DNA of 56,417 nucleotides from NCBI GenBank assembly GCA_947173495.1, contig CAMWFQ010000028.1, forward strand, positions 1 to 56,417. The letters are read 5' to 3'. The position numbers and the translations under genes are program-made. This document shows, in pieces, positions 16,098-24,359 of this stretch (positions are counted from its first letter, which is position 1; every line of letters starts with the position of its first letter). Below the pieces are notes generated by a model that saw only the letters and a list, made by a program, of their open reading frames with translations, had not been told where the DNA came from and ran no database searches. Source of the DNA: an uncultured Lachnospiraceae bacterium. Lineage in GTDB: Bacteria; Bacillota; Clostridia; Lachnospirales; Lachnospiraceae.

Positions 16098-17573
16098 ATG
16101 TACGATATGAAGCAGTATCTCAAGACAATTGAAGAAGTGGTTGAAGGCGGCCCTTATGAGGCTTCCTGGGAATCTCTTTCAGCGTATCAGGTGCCTAAAT
16201 GGTACCGGGAGGCCAGATTCGGCATTTTTATTCACTGGGGTGTTTACAGTGTGCCGGCTTTTGGAAATGAATGGTATCCGCGGAACATGTATATGCAGGG
16301 TTCACCGGAGTTTGCGCATCATGTAAAGACTTATGGCAGCCATAAGGATTTCGGGTATAAGGATTTTATTCCCATGTTCAGAGCAGAGAACTTTGACGCG
16401 GAAGAATGGGCGGAGCTGTTCCGAAAGGCGGGGGCGAAGTATGTGGTACCGGTGGCGGAACATCATGACGGATTTCAGATGTACCGCAGTGACATCTCTC
16501 ACTGGAATTCTTATGAAATGGGACCGAAAAGAGATGTTCTGGGGGAGCTGAAGGAAAGCTGTGAGAAAAGAGGAATGAAGACGGGGGCTTCTTCCCACCG
16601 GATTGAACACTGGTTTTTCATGGGGCATGGAAAAGAGTTTGACAGTGATATCAGGGAGCCGTTAGAGAGAGGAGATCTTTACTGGCCGTCTATGCCGGAG
16701 CCTGAAGATCATCATGATCTGTTCAGCAGGCCGGAGCCGACAGAAGAATACCTGCAGGACTGGCTGGTGCGAACCTGTGAGATCATAGACCGTTACCAGC
16801 CGCGGATCCTTTATTTTGACTGGTGGATCCAGCATAGTGCCTGTAAGCCCTATCTGAAAAAGCTGGCGGCCTATTATTATAACAGGGCTGCTCAGTGGGG
16901 AAAGGAAGTTGCCATTAATTATAAGCATGATGCGTTTCAGTTCGGTTGCGCGGTACCGGATATTGAAAGAGGACAGTTTGCAGATGTGAAGCCCTATTTC
17001 TGGCAGACGGATACGGCGGTTGCCCTGAATTCCTGGGGCTATACAGAAAATAATCAGTTCCGTCCGGCCGAGGACCTTATCTGTGATCTGGTAGATATCG
17101 TCAGCAAGAACGGCGCGCTGTTGCTCAATGTGGGACCTAAGGCGGATGGCACCATTTCCGATGAGGACAAGGAGATTCTTCTTCGGATTGGAGAATGGTT
17201 GAAGATAAACGGCGAGGCCATTTACGGAGCGGAAACCTGGAGAAAGTATGGAGAAGGGCCTACCCGGATCGTAGAAGGACAGTTTTCCGATGGCATTAAA
17301 AAGAACTTTACCTCCAAGGATTTCAGGTTTACCACAAAGGGAGGTTATCTGTACGCAGCGGCTTTAAAGTGTAGCGATACGGGCGAATACTGTATCACCT
17401 CGCTGGGAGAGAAGGACGCCTCCAAACAGGCCAATTTCCACGGAATCATCAGAAAGGTGGAGGTGCTGGGAGAGAAGGAACCGCCTGTATGGAGCAGAGA
17501 TGAAAAAGGCCTGCATATCAAAAGCGGATTCAAGAGTTCTAACCCGGTTGTCTTTAAGATAACAGTGGACTGA
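16098..17573 (+). CDS. Alpha-L-fucosidase, GH29
   Basis: A 491-residue retaining alpha-L-fucosidase. GH29 hallmarks are KWYREARFGIFIHWGVYSVPAF near the N-terminus, the AEHHDGFQMY motif that binds fucose, and the nucleophile D241 in ILYFDWW, followed by LLNVGPKADGTI near residue 340. A C-terminal beta-sandwich domain follows from about residue 380. There is no signal peptide, so it removes fucose from imported oligosaccharides such as host glycans. GGAGG precedes the ATG. It appears monocistronic and ends in a hairpin shared with convergent mntP. No fucose pathway gene adjoins it. Confidence 0.95.
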   Translation: MYDMKQYLKTIEEVVEGGPYEASWESLSAYQVPKWYREARFGIFIHWGVYSVPAFGNEWYPRNMYMQGSPEFAHHVKTYGSHKDFGYKDFIPMFRAENFDAEEWAELFRKAGAKYVVPVAEHHDGFQMYRSDISHWNSYEMGPKRDVLGELKESCEKRGMKTGASSHRIEHWFFMGHGKEFDSDIREPLERGDLYWPSMPEPEDHHDLFSRPEPTEEYLQDWLVRTCEIIDRYQPRILYFDWWIQHSACKPYLKKLAAYYYNRAAQWGKEVAINYKHDAFQFGCAVPDIERGQFADVKPYFWQTDTAVALNSWGYTENNQFRPAEDLICDLVDIVSKNGALLLNVGPKADGTISDEDKEILLRIGEWLKINGEAIYGAETWRKYGEGPTRIVEGQFSDGIKKNFTSKDFRFTTKGGYLYAAALKCSDTGEYCITSLGEKDASKQANFHGIIRKVEVLGEKEPPVWSRDEKGLHIKSGFKSSNPVVFKITVD

Positions 17574-17581
17574 GGAACATC

Positions 17582-17613
17582 CGGGCTGCAGGATGACGAT
17601 CATCTGCTGCCCG
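17582..17613. terminator. Bidirectional hairpin between GH29 and mntP
   Basis: CGGGC-GCAG-ATGA (from 17582) pairs with TCAT-TGC-GCCCG (to 17613), with single mismatches. It fills almost the whole space between the two convergent stop codons. No T-tract follows on either side, so termination is likely but not certain. Confidence 0.55.
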
Positions 17614-18213
17614 TTACGAAAACCACATGTTAATGAAGATCTCCAGTCCGATCACGATCAGAATCACACCGCCCCAAAGGGTGGCTTTGCCGGACAGGCG
17701 GGTGCCGAAGCGCCTGCCGATGAGAAGACCTGCAATACAGATGAAGAAAGTTACCGCGGCAATAATGAGAGCACAGACACAAGCCATGCCAAAGTCATAT
17801 CCGGCAATGGTAAAACCTACGGAGAGAGCGTCTATGGAAGTGGCGATCCCCTGGATCAAAATGGCTGACAGGCTGGCGCCCGGCTTTTCGGCTTCAGCAT
17901 TATATCCGGTTTTGGATTCCCGGATGCCTTCCGCCAGCATTTTCCCGCCAATGTAAAGAAGCAGGATCAGGGCGATCCAGGGAATCAGCTTTTCGAATGC
18001 CTGAAAGTACCGGATGATGGTGTGCACGCACACCCATCCGGCAAGGGGCATGAAGGCCTGGAAAAATCCGAAGACGCCAGCGATCAGACACATCCTTTTT
18101 CGTTTCATTTTCGGTTCATGCAGACCGTTCGCCAGAGAAACCGAGAAAGCGTCCATGGCAAGACCGATTCCCAAAAGGACACTGTTAAAGAAAAATAATA
18201 AGCTCCATTCCAT
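17614..18213 (-). CDS. mntP: Manganese efflux pump MntP
   Basis: A 199-residue, six-helix membrane protein of the MntP family, which exports Mn2+. The two repeated motifs with membrane-embedded Asp are present: LGIGLAMDAFSVSLANG near the start and GIATSIDALSVGF in the second half. I chose the ATG at 18213, with GGAGGAGAAC upstream; the open frame extends much further through repeats but without a start signal. The leader of about 430 bases carries a yybP-ykoY Mn2+ riboswitch, a terminator and family B repeats, and begins at a good promoter. Riboswitch and protein identity support each other. Confidence 0.96.
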   Translation of the reverse strand: MEWSLLFFFNSVLLGIGLAMDAFSVSLANGLHEPKMKRKRMCLIAGVFGFFQAFMPLAGWVCVHTIIRYFQAFEKLIPWIALILLLYIGGKMLAEGIRESKTGYNAEAEKPGASLSAILIQGIATSIDALSVGFTIAGYDFGMACVCALIIAAVTFFICIAGLLIGRRFGTRLSGKATLWGGVILIVIGLEIFINMWFS

Positions 18214-18251
18214 CTTTTGTTCTCCTCCATATAAAAATACCTTATACAGGC

Positions 18252-18470
18252 CTGCATGCTGCGTCAGCAGCAAATTCCCTTGCGCGTGCCTGTACAATCG
18301 AGCAGGGAAGGCTTTTCTCCCAGCTCGCTGCGCGGCCCGCATGTTGCGCCAGCAGCAAATTCCCTTATGCGTGCCTGTACAATCGAGCAGGGAAGGCTTT
18401 TCGCCCTGCTCGCCGCGCGCCCCATGCGCCGCATTAGCGGCATACTTCCTCTGCATGGGGTTGCGCATAA
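18252..18470 (-). repeat. Family B hairpin-repeat array in the mntP leader
   Basis: On the minus strand, three units lie between the riboswitch terminator and mntP. Each has a variable two-storey hairpin: the first has outer stem CCCCATGC/GCATGGGG, inner GCCGC/GCGGC and a purine-rich AGAGGAAGTAT bulge; the last has inner GCTGC/GCAGC. Each of the first two is followed by a constant hairpin, GAGCAGGG pairing with CCCTGCTC around GAAAAGC, and by the linker GATTGTACAGG. The period is 85 bases. The array ends 39 bases before the mntP start codon. Confidence 0.82.
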
Positions 18471-18473
18471 AAG

Positions 18474-18505
18474 AATCAGGTACAGCCATAAAGCTGTACC
18501 TGATT
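18474..18505 (-). terminator. Terminator of the Mn2+ riboswitch
   Basis: On the minus strand, AATCAGGTACAGC pairs perfectly with GCTGTACCTGATT around a 6-base loop, followed by CTTTTATG. It lies directly after the aptamer and an intermediate hairpin, and just before the first repeat unit, so it is the likely regulated stop of mntP transcription. Confidence 0.8.
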
Positions 18506-18522
18506 TGATTTCAAAAACATAC

Positions 18523-18640
18523 ACTCATGCACAGCTTTGCCGTTATGCATGAGTCTCGCAATTTAAAGCAAGCCAGGCCGGAAAGACCAGTATGTTGACT
18601 TGCTGCGCAGCGCGCTTGCTACTCCCTCATGGGGTCAGTG
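18523..18640 (-). ncRNA. yybP-ykoY manganese riboswitch
   Basis: On the minus strand the conserved yybP-ykoY blocks occur in order: CATGAGGGAGTAGC (from 18631), GTCAACATAC, a GC-rich middle arm, and TTGCGAGACTCATG (ending 18548). P1 is CATGAG/CTCATG. The 3' strand of P1 can instead join a second hairpin, ACTCATGCA (18523-18531) with TGCATGAGT (18546-18554), a plausible switch into the downstream terminator. This family binds Mn2+ and commonly controls mntP, which is the gene that follows. Confidence 0.88.
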
Positions 18641-18645
18641 AATAC

Positions 18646-18674
18646 ATCTTATCACTGGAGGGCAAATGTGTCAA
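18646..18674 (-). promoter_or_regulatory. Sigma-A promoter of the mntP leader
   Basis: TTGACA (18674-18669), a 17-base spacer and TAAGAT (18651-18646) on the minus strand. The start site would fall near 18639, just before the riboswitch, which supports both calls. Confidence 0.82.
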
Positions 18675-18766
18675 ATAGAAAAAAGAAATACCAGCAATCC
18701 CATTCCTTTTGCCGGTCAAATGCTATATAATGAAGCAGATAAAAAGTATATAAAGAGGAAAAAAGC

Positions 18767-19798
18767 ATGGACCTGTCATATCTGTATCACGAAATAAAAA
18801 ATCGAATTGAGAAGGTGGATTTTACAACGCTCTGGAAAGGATTTCAGCCATTTAAATTTGCGCTTTATACGGATAAAGAATGCTGTTTTGAAGGAGAGTA
18901 TATTGAGAAAACGGATATTTTTTGTGCGAATACGGCCATACAATTCCAGGATGAATATATTGCCATATGGAATGTGGAGCAGGAGCCGGAAGACATGGAC
19001 TGCCTTGCCGCTTCTATAATCCATGAGATGTTTCATGCCTTCCAGATTGTTTCCGGGGAAAGCCGGTTTGCAGACGAAAAAGAGGCGCTTTTGAAATATC
19101 GCTATCTGGCGGATAACCTGTGTGTAAGGCGCAGGGAGGCGGACTATATCAGAGCAATCCTTGAGCAGGATGACAAAAGCGCGTACGGAAAGCTTCTGGA
19201 GCTTCGAAAAATGAGAGCGGAGCATTATCCTTACGAATACAGATATGAGGCGAATATTGAACAAATCGAAGGGGCGGCGAAATTTGTTGAAGTCAGTGCA
19301 CTGGCTCAGCTTGCGCCCTGGAAGGGGAAACAGGAATGGCAGAAGATACTGGAGAGGATTTCCAGAGAGGAAAACTATTTCCCGGCCCGGATCCTTCCTT
19401 ATGATACCGGCGCGGCAGTCATTGCCTGTATCAAGAAGTGTACAGTTATGGACTGCGAGACGTTTACGGATCAGCCTTTTGCCTGCGAAATGATTGCCGA
19501 TGTTGCCGGCTGTAATGTGAGTGTGCCGGAAAATGCTGAAATGAAAGTATGCCTGGACCGCTATCTGACGCAGACGCATGAGATAATCGAGAGAGCAGTA
19601 AAGAAAAATGACTGTGTTCTTAAGGGGAAATTTCCTCTTGCCAGTGTAAACATAGGGGATGCCCGGAGGGAGGAAAATTACCTCACATCCAACTTTTTCC
19701 TGATGTATCGGGATAACGGGGAGCTCAGAACCATCCGCGGGAATTTTGTGATCGAGGTGGATAAGGATTATAATGTGCTGACGGTGTGGAATCAGTAA
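18767..19798 (+). CDS. Putative HExxH zinc metallopeptidase-like protein
   Basis: A 343-residue soluble protein that I cannot place in a named family. A zinc-peptidase signature is clear: H86-E87-M-F-H90 in SIIHEMFHAFQ. Further along, E168 in EQIEGAAKFVE has the EGxAxxxE pattern that supplies the third zinc ligand in several gluzincins. There is no signal peptide or membrane segment, so a cytoplasmic role is expected. TATAAT (18726-18731) and AGAGGAA precede the start. It shares a regulatory region with divergent mntP and lies 50 bases before the LspA-like gene on the same strand. The substrate is unknown. Confidence 0.7.
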   Translation: MDLSYLYHEIKNRIEKVDFTTLWKGFQPFKFALYTDKECCFEGEYIEKTDIFCANTAIQFQDEYIAIWNVEQEPEDMDCLAASIIHEMFHAFQIVSGESRFADEKEALLKYRYLADNLCVRRREADYIRAILEQDDKSAYGKLLELRKMRAEHYPYEYRYEANIEQIEGAAKFVEVSALAQLAPWKGKQEWQKILERISREENYFPARILPYDTGAAVIACIKKCTVMDCETFTDQPFACEMIADVAGCNVSVPENAEMKVCLDRYLTQTHEIIERAVKKNDCVLKGKFPLASVNIGDARREENYLTSNFFLMYRDNGELRTIRGNFVIEVDKDYNVLTVWNQ

Positions 19799-19849
19799 GG
19801 AAAGGCGGCAGGTGGAAAATAGCAGGCGAAAAATGACAGGAGAGGGAAT

Positions 19850-20311
19850 ATGAAGCATAATCTGAAATATCTTGCGGTGATTTTGGGGATATTTGGCCTG
19901 GAACAGAAGCTGAAGGGCTATATAGAAAAAAACGGGGCAGAAGGAGAGAGCCGGGAAAAATGCGGAGGTTTTGTTCTGGTCAGGAAACATCATAACCGGG
20001 GGGCGTTTTTAAATATGGGACAGAACAGACAGAAGACAGTGATGATGCTTTCTGTCATGCTGACGGCAGTACTTACTGTAATTTTCATTCTGACACTGGG
20101 ACAGGCCGGAAAAAGAACGCTGAAATGGGGGCTGACTTTTCTGCTGGGCGGTGCCTACAGCAATACCTATGACCGTCTTGTACGGAAATATGTGGTGGAT
20201 TACGTGAGCTTTAACCTTCCCCTGGGAATAAAACGGGTGATTTTTAATATAGGCGATTTTTGTATCATGGCAGGAGCCATGCTCAGTACCATCGGTTCAC
20301 TGCCGGAGTAG
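19850..20311 (+). CDS. LspA-like signal peptidase II
   Basis: A 153-residue membrane protein related to lipoprotein signal peptidase, an aspartic protease that cleaves before the lipid-modified Cys. The two catalytic aspartates are D117 in YVVDYVSFN and D136 in FNIGDFCI; their 19-residue spacing equals that of canonical LspA (124 and 143 in Pseudomonas). HNRGAFLNMG and GGAYSNTYDR match the other conserved blocks. It is divergent: there is a charged insert at residues 22-40 before the HNRGAF block and SNTYDR where GNxxDR is usual. It is therefore more likely a specialised paralogue than the housekeeping enzyme. AGGAGAGGG precedes the ATG. Confidence 0.82.
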   Translation: MKHNLKYLAVILGIFGLEQKLKGYIEKNGAEGESREKCGGFVLVRKHHNRGAFLNMGQNRQKTVMMLSVMLTAVLTVIFILTLGQAGKRTLKWGLTFLLGGAYSNTYDRLVRKYVVDYVSFNLPLGIKRVIFNIGDFCIMAGAMLSTIGSLPE

Positions 20312-20357
20312 AAGACAGCGGCCGGTTGATCCGGTGAAAATATTCTCACGATCTGTC

Positions 20358-20405
20358 TTGACATCCTTTCAGTAAAGTGATATTGTATTAATAACATAGT
20401 ACAAT
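20358..20405 (+). promoter_or_regulatory. Promoter and probable GntR operator of the gntR-ABC operon
   Basis: TTGACA (20358-20363), a 17-base spacer and TATTGT (20381-20386). Overlapping the -10 box is an inverted repeat, ATTGTATTA (20382-20390) with TAGTACAAT (20397-20405), one mismatch in nine, 6-base gap. This position fits autorepression by the YtrA-type regulator encoded next. Confidence 0.75.
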
Positions 20406-20428
20406 AATACAAAGAAAGGGAGATGCAA

Positions 20429-20800
20429 ATGGCATGGAATTTAGATTCAGACCGTCCTATTTATGCTCAGATCTTTGAAGTAATACAGCTTCGGATCATC
20501 TCAGGGGCGTATAAGCCGGGAGAAAAGATACCCAGTGTACGGGAACTGGCGGCAGAGGCAGGGGTTAATCCTAACACAATGCAGAAGGCGCTGTCGGAGC
20601 TGGAGAGAAGCGGGCTTGTGATGGCACAGAGAACAAGCGGCAGGATCGTGACGGAGGATATGGATATGATAAGAGAAAACCGTAATAAGCTCGCCAGGCA
20701 GCAGATACGCGAGTTTATTGAAAGGATGAACAGACTGGGATTCAGTAAACAAGAAATTATTGAGCTGCTGGAGCAGCCGGAAAAATGTGAGGAGAGGTAG
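20429..20800 (+). CDS. GntR-family (YtrA-type) repressor
   Basis: A 123-residue regulator with an N-terminal winged helix (RPIYAQIFEVIQLRIISGAYKPGEKIPSVRELA, then VNPNTMQKALSELERSGLV) and only a short helical C-terminus of about 45 residues. That is the YtrA subgroup of GntR, which represses adjacent ABC transporter genes. I chose the ATG at 20429, 6 bases after AAAGGGAG; the ATG at 20423 touches that site. It is the first gene of a three-gene operon with an ATPase (4-base gap) and a permease (overlapping), and it probably binds the inverted repeat across its own promoter. Inducers of this class are often cell-wall-active compounds; here it is unknown. Confidence 0.92.
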   Translation: MAWNLDSDRPIYAQIFEVIQLRIISGAYKPGEKIPSVRELAAEAGVNPNTMQKALSELERSGLVMAQRTSGRIVTEDMDMIRENRNKLARQQIREFIERMNRLGFSKQEIIELLEQPEKCEER

Positions 20801-20804
20801 AGAT

Positions 20805-21506
20805 ATGAATGAACTGGTAGAAGTGATAGGTCTTACCAAGGTTTATGAAAAAAAGAAGCTGGCGCTGGATCACATCAATCTTACCATACCAAGAGGGAAA
20901 ATTATCGGCCTGCTGGGACCCAACGGAAGCGGAAAATCCACGCTGATCAAGCTGATTAACGGTCTGCTGGTGACTACAGAAGGAGAAATCCTGATCAATG
21001 GAAAAAGGCCCGGACCCGAGAGCAAAAGCTGTGTTTCCTATCTGCCTGAGAGAACCTATTTTCAGGGCGGTATGAAGGTAAGCGAGCTGATCAGTTATTT
21101 TGCAGATTTTTATGCGGATTTCCGTCCGGACAGGGCGAGACAGATGCTGGCCAATCTTCAGATCGAGGAAACGGCACGCTTAAAGACCCTTTCCAAGGGA
21201 ACCAAGGAGAAGGTGCAGCTGATCATGGTTATGAGCAGAGATGCTCAGCTTTATATCCTGGATGAGCCCATAGCAGGTGTGGACCCGGCGGCCAGGGACT
21301 ATATTTTAAGAACGATTATCAGTAATTATAATGAGAACGCTACGGTGCTGATATCCACGCATCTGATCACAGATATCGAAAAAGTGCTGGATGAAGTAAT
21401 CTTCATCCGCGGCGGAAGAGTGGTTCTTCAGGATACGGTAGAACATATCCGGGAAAGCAGAGGAAAGTCAGTAGATGCTTATTTCAGGGAGGTATTTGCA
21501 TGCTAG
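20805..21506 (+). CDS. ABC transporter ATP-binding protein (YtrB-like)
   Basis: A 233-residue ABC ATPase. Walker A is GPNGSGKST starting at residue 38, the signature is the variant LSKGTKEKVQL, and Walker B is LYILDEPIAGVDP followed by a switch His in STHLI. The variant signature (LSKGxKEKV) is common in YtrB-type exporter ATPases paired with GntR regulators. It starts 4 bases after gntR and overlaps the permease start by 7 bases. I chose the ATG at 20805 with GAGGAGAGG upstream over the longer frame that overlaps gntR. The substrate is unknown; export or membrane-stress defence is the usual role. Confidence 0.92.
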   Translation: MNELVEVIGLTKVYEKKKLALDHINLTIPRGKIIGLLGPNGSGKSTLIKLINGLLVTTEGEILINGKRPGPESKSCVSYLPERTYFQGGMKVSELISYFADFYADFRPDRARQMLANLQIEETARLKTLSKGTKEKVQLIMVMSRDAQLYILDEPIAGVDPAARDYILRTIISNYNENATVLISTHLITDIEKVLDEVIFIRGGRVVLQDTVEHIRESRGKSVDAYFREVFAC

Positions 21507-22327
21507 GGAAATTATTAAAACATGAATGGAGAGCGGTCTGGAAAGTGCCGGTACTCCTGATCGGGATTCTGATGATTACGGCAGTGATTGCCGGAGGAAC
21601 CTTTGCACTGCCGATATGGAACAGTGAATGGGTAGGACTTCCCCTTTCCGGCGTTATGCTGATCATGACCTTCTATTTTGCCATGATTGCAGTCAGCATC
21701 GGTATTATGATTTATTTTGCAGTGCGTTTTTATAAAAATGTATTTACAGACGAAGGGTATCTTACGAATACGCTTCCGGTGAGCGCCAGAGAGCTTCTGA
21801 TCAATAAGGTGATTACCATGAGTGCATGGAATCTGATAGGCGGCATTGCCATAGTTCTCAGTATAGTGGTATTCGTAATTATTATGATTCTGTCTCTGAT
21901 GCCCAAGACCAGCAGCTTTGCAAGGGACCTGTTCAGAGAGATGGCACATATCCCGGAGCTTTTTGATTCACCCTATATGGAAGGGTTCCAGGGCTTTTGC
22001 GCCAGCCTGCTGATTATGGTACTGGTCGGAGCTTTCAATAGTACAATGATGGTGATCGGTTCCATTACTCTTGGGCAGCAGGTCAGAGGACACAGAGTGC
22101 TTGGGGCTGTGGGCGCATATTTTGCCATTTCGGCTGTGGTGCAGGTGATCAACACTGTGGTAATGATGCCGATGATGTTCACCATGTTCGAGAATGCGCG
22201 CATGGATTCGCCGTTTCCCATACTGACAATATTTTATCTGATATCGTCAGCCATTTCACTGTTGATTGCAGTCGGACTGTATTTCCTGTGCGAGTATCTG
22301 ATCGGGAAGAGGCTGGAGCTGGAATAG
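21500..22327 (+). CDS. ABC transporter permease of the GntR operon
   Basis: A 275-residue membrane protein with about six hydrophobic segments and no homologous enzymatic motif, as in YtrC/YtrD-type permeases. Two segments near the N-terminus (VPVLLIGILMITAVIAGG and MLIMTFYFAMIAVSIGIMIYF) are followed by a loop and four more helices after residue 110. Its ATG overlaps the end of the ATPase gene, giving tight coupling. The operon ends in a strong terminator at 22383. Together with the ATPase it should form a homodimeric or heterodimeric exporter. Confidence 0.85.
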   Translation: MLGKLLKHEWRAVWKVPVLLIGILMITAVIAGGTFALPIWNSEWVGLPLSGVMLIMTFYFAMIAVSIGIMIYFAVRFYKNVFTDEGYLTNTLPVSARELLINKVITMSAWNLIGGIAIVLSIVVFVIIMILSLMPKTSSFARDLFREMAHIPELFDSPYMEGFQGFCASLLIMVLVGAFNSTMMVIGSITLGQQVRGHRVLGAVGAYFAISAVVQVINTVVMMPMMFTMFENARMDSPFPILTIFYLISSAISLLIAVGLYFLCEYLIGKRLELE

Positions 22328-22382
22328 CATGCAGGGCAGGCGGCTGGTTTTATAACAGTTTTTAATAGATGATCTAAAACAG

Positions 22383-22427
22383 GGGAGTCCGCGGCGGATG
22401 CAAGCCGACGGACTCCCTTGCAGTTTT
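22383..22427 (+). terminator. Terminator of the gntR-ABC operon
   Basis: GGGAGTCCG (22383-22391) pairs with CGGACTCCC (22409-22417), with an inner GGC/GCC, followed by TTGCAGTTTT. It lies 56 bases after the permease stop. Confidence 0.8.
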
Positions 22428-22493
22428 GATCGTGAAAACGGTCTGTCAGTACAGACGCGGAGGGCGGGAACATAATGACAGCTGCGGCTGGCC

Positions 22494-24359
22494 TCAGAGC
22501 ATTGATTCCATGGGAATCGTTACGGTAACCCTGACCTGGCAATCCGAGCTGTTTTCGATCCATAATCCAAAGGAATCTCCATAAAAAAGCTTAATTCGCT
22601 GATTGACATTGGCAAGACCGATGCTGGATGATCTGCCTGCAGGGGCAGAGGAGGGATCTTTCAGACTGTCCTGGATATTCAGCAGCTTGTCGGGTGCAAT
22701 AGCAGTTCCGGTACTGAGCACGGCAATGCAAAGGGTCTCTTCCCGGGCTGTCATAAGAATTTCGATTTGTACGCTGTTTGTCTCTTTATTTACACCGTGG
22801 AAAACTGCATTTTCCAGCAGAGGCTGGAGAATGAACCGTGGAATCTTATAGGTGTATAACTCTTCCGGAACCTCTAACTTCATATGAATCGTATTTCCAT
22901 AGCTGTAATTCATGATGGTCACATAGTTCTGCAGATAAGTCAGTTCCTCTTTTATTGTATAAAAATCTGTCTGCTGTTTCAGCAAGGGCTCTAACAGTTT
23001 TCCAAAGGTGGTCAGGCATTCGCTGATATTGGGGGCATGATTCAGAATGGCCATCCATTTAATGGTGTTGATGGTGTTTAGTATAAAATGCGGATTGATC
23101 TGCGCCTGCAGAGCGGCAATTTCCTGGAGCCGCTTTTGTTCCTCCGCCTGTTCTTTTTCAAGCATGATGGTCTGTATGCTTTGTGACATTTGATTGAAAT
23201 TTTTGGCCAGAATACCAATCTCGTCTTTGCTTTTCTCCTGGACATGAATGGTATAGCCGAGATTTCCGCTGCCCACGTAGGCGACGGCCTGCGTTAACTC
23301 GTGAATGGGCCTTAGTTTGCGGATAACGACCCGGAAAACAATAAACAATAAAACAGAAATCGTGCAAACCGTCAGCAAAACGGACATATTTCGGATGGAA
23401 ATAATGTCGGAAGCATAAGTGCTGGCAGGTATCTCGTATAAAATAAACAAATCCGTGTTGTCCAGCGACTGATAAAATATATTATGTCTCTCTCCGTGAT
23501 GGTTTTCCGTAAAAGAAACAAAAGAACCGGTTTGCGTGAGATGACCGGCATAAGGGGAAAGGGAGCCGATCAGTTCTTTTTGATTGGAAAAATGAATTTT
23601 TCCGGAAGAATCCAACAGAAATACAGAACCGACATCACCTGCAATCGGAAAAGTGTAATAAATGTCGTGAATCGTATCCAGGCGTACATTAAAAATAAGA
23701 AAGGCATCCGTTCCGCTTTTGTGGTTGACTACTCTGCGGATCCCCGTAAACACACGGACCGGATTTTGGCTGAAATGATTCTGAGAAGACCCCAGTACAA
23801 AATCATGAATGTTATAGCTTCCAAGCCATATAAAGGATGTGTTCTGTTCGTCAAAGTTCGGAATAACCGAATCAATGATAAAATCACTGGATTCTGAACA
23901 CATAATCTGCGTCTTTGTGTGTTTTCCTGTGCTGGAGATGACGGTACCGTTTCTGGCATACAGAAAGATAGAATCAAGCATCGGATAGTTTGAGATATAA
24001 AAATCCAGTGTATTCAAAGTATAGCTGGCGAATTGAATGGATTCTGTATCATGGAGGCTGGTGATCTCATTCAGCTTTGAAATATAACTGAGCGGGTATG
24101 ACGTATCATACTGATACAGATCATTCAGCAGATTATCAGAGATCATGCTCAATGTTTCAAAGGATTCCGCCATGTGCAGATTATTTAATAGAAGCTGGGA
24201 ACGGGTCTGCTTTGCCAGGAGGTTCTCAAGGATGCGGAAGGTATTGTAGTAATACAGAGCGTAACAAAAAATGCTGATGACGGTGCAGGCAACAGACAGA
24301 GAAAGAAGAATATTTTTTGCGAGGCTTTTTCGGGTAAAAAAAGTGACTATTTTATTCAT
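22494..24359 (-). CDS. YesM-type sensor histidine kinase
   Basis: A 621-residue membrane kinase. A transmembrane helix at residues 17-38 is followed by an extracytoplasmic sensor domain, a second helix near 325-345, a HAMP linker (IRKLRPIHELTQAVAYVGSGNLGY) and a His_kinase (LytS/YesM-type) domain. The phospho-acceptor is H424 in QINPHFILN; the ATPase region has LQPLLENAVFHGV and SSIGLANVNQRIKLFYG. Such kinases sense extracellular sugars. The gene overlaps the response-regulator stop by 4 bases. The divergent DUF5703-transporter operon is the likely target of the pair. Confidence 0.94.
   Translation of the reverse strand: MNKIVTFFTRKSLAKNILLSLSVACTVISIFCYALYYYNTFRILENLLAKQTRSQLLLNNLHMAESFETLSMISDNLLNDLYQYDTSYPLSYISKLNEITSLHDTESIQFASYTLNTLDFYISNYPMLDSIFLYARNGTVISSTGKHTKTQIMCSESSDFIIDSVIPNFDEQNTSFIWLGSYNIHDFVLGSSQNHFSQNPVRVFTGIRRVVNHKSGTDAFLIFNVRLDTIHDIYYTFPIAGDVGSVFLLDSSGKIHFSNQKELIGSLSPYAGHLTQTGSFVSFTENHHGERHNIFYQSLDNTDLFILYEIPASTYASDIISIRNMSVLLTVCTISVLLFIVFRVVIRKLRPIHELTQAVAYVGSGNLGYTIHVQEKSKDEIGILAKNFNQMSQSIQTIMLEKEQAEEQKRLQEIAALQAQINPHFILNTINTIKWMAILNHAPNISECLTTFGKLLEPLLKQQTDFYTIKEELTYLQNYVTIMNYSYGNTIHMKLEVPEELYTYKIPRFILQPLLENAVFHGVNKETNSVQIEILMTAREETLCIAVLSTGTAIAPDKLLNIQDSLKDPSSAPAGRSSSIGLANVNQRIKLFYGDSFGLWIENSSDCQVRVTVTIPMESML

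Noticed and set aside
18214-18489. N-terminal extension of MntP by about 92 residues
   Set aside because: The extra codons are translated family B repeats, while GGAGGAG lies at the right distance before the ATG at 18213 where homology begins.
18776-19993. 405-codon open frame on the minus strand opposite the HExxH and LspA-like genes
   Set aside because: It mirrors two well-supported genes, has no ribosome site, and gives a His/Leu/Phe-rich translation without any family feature.
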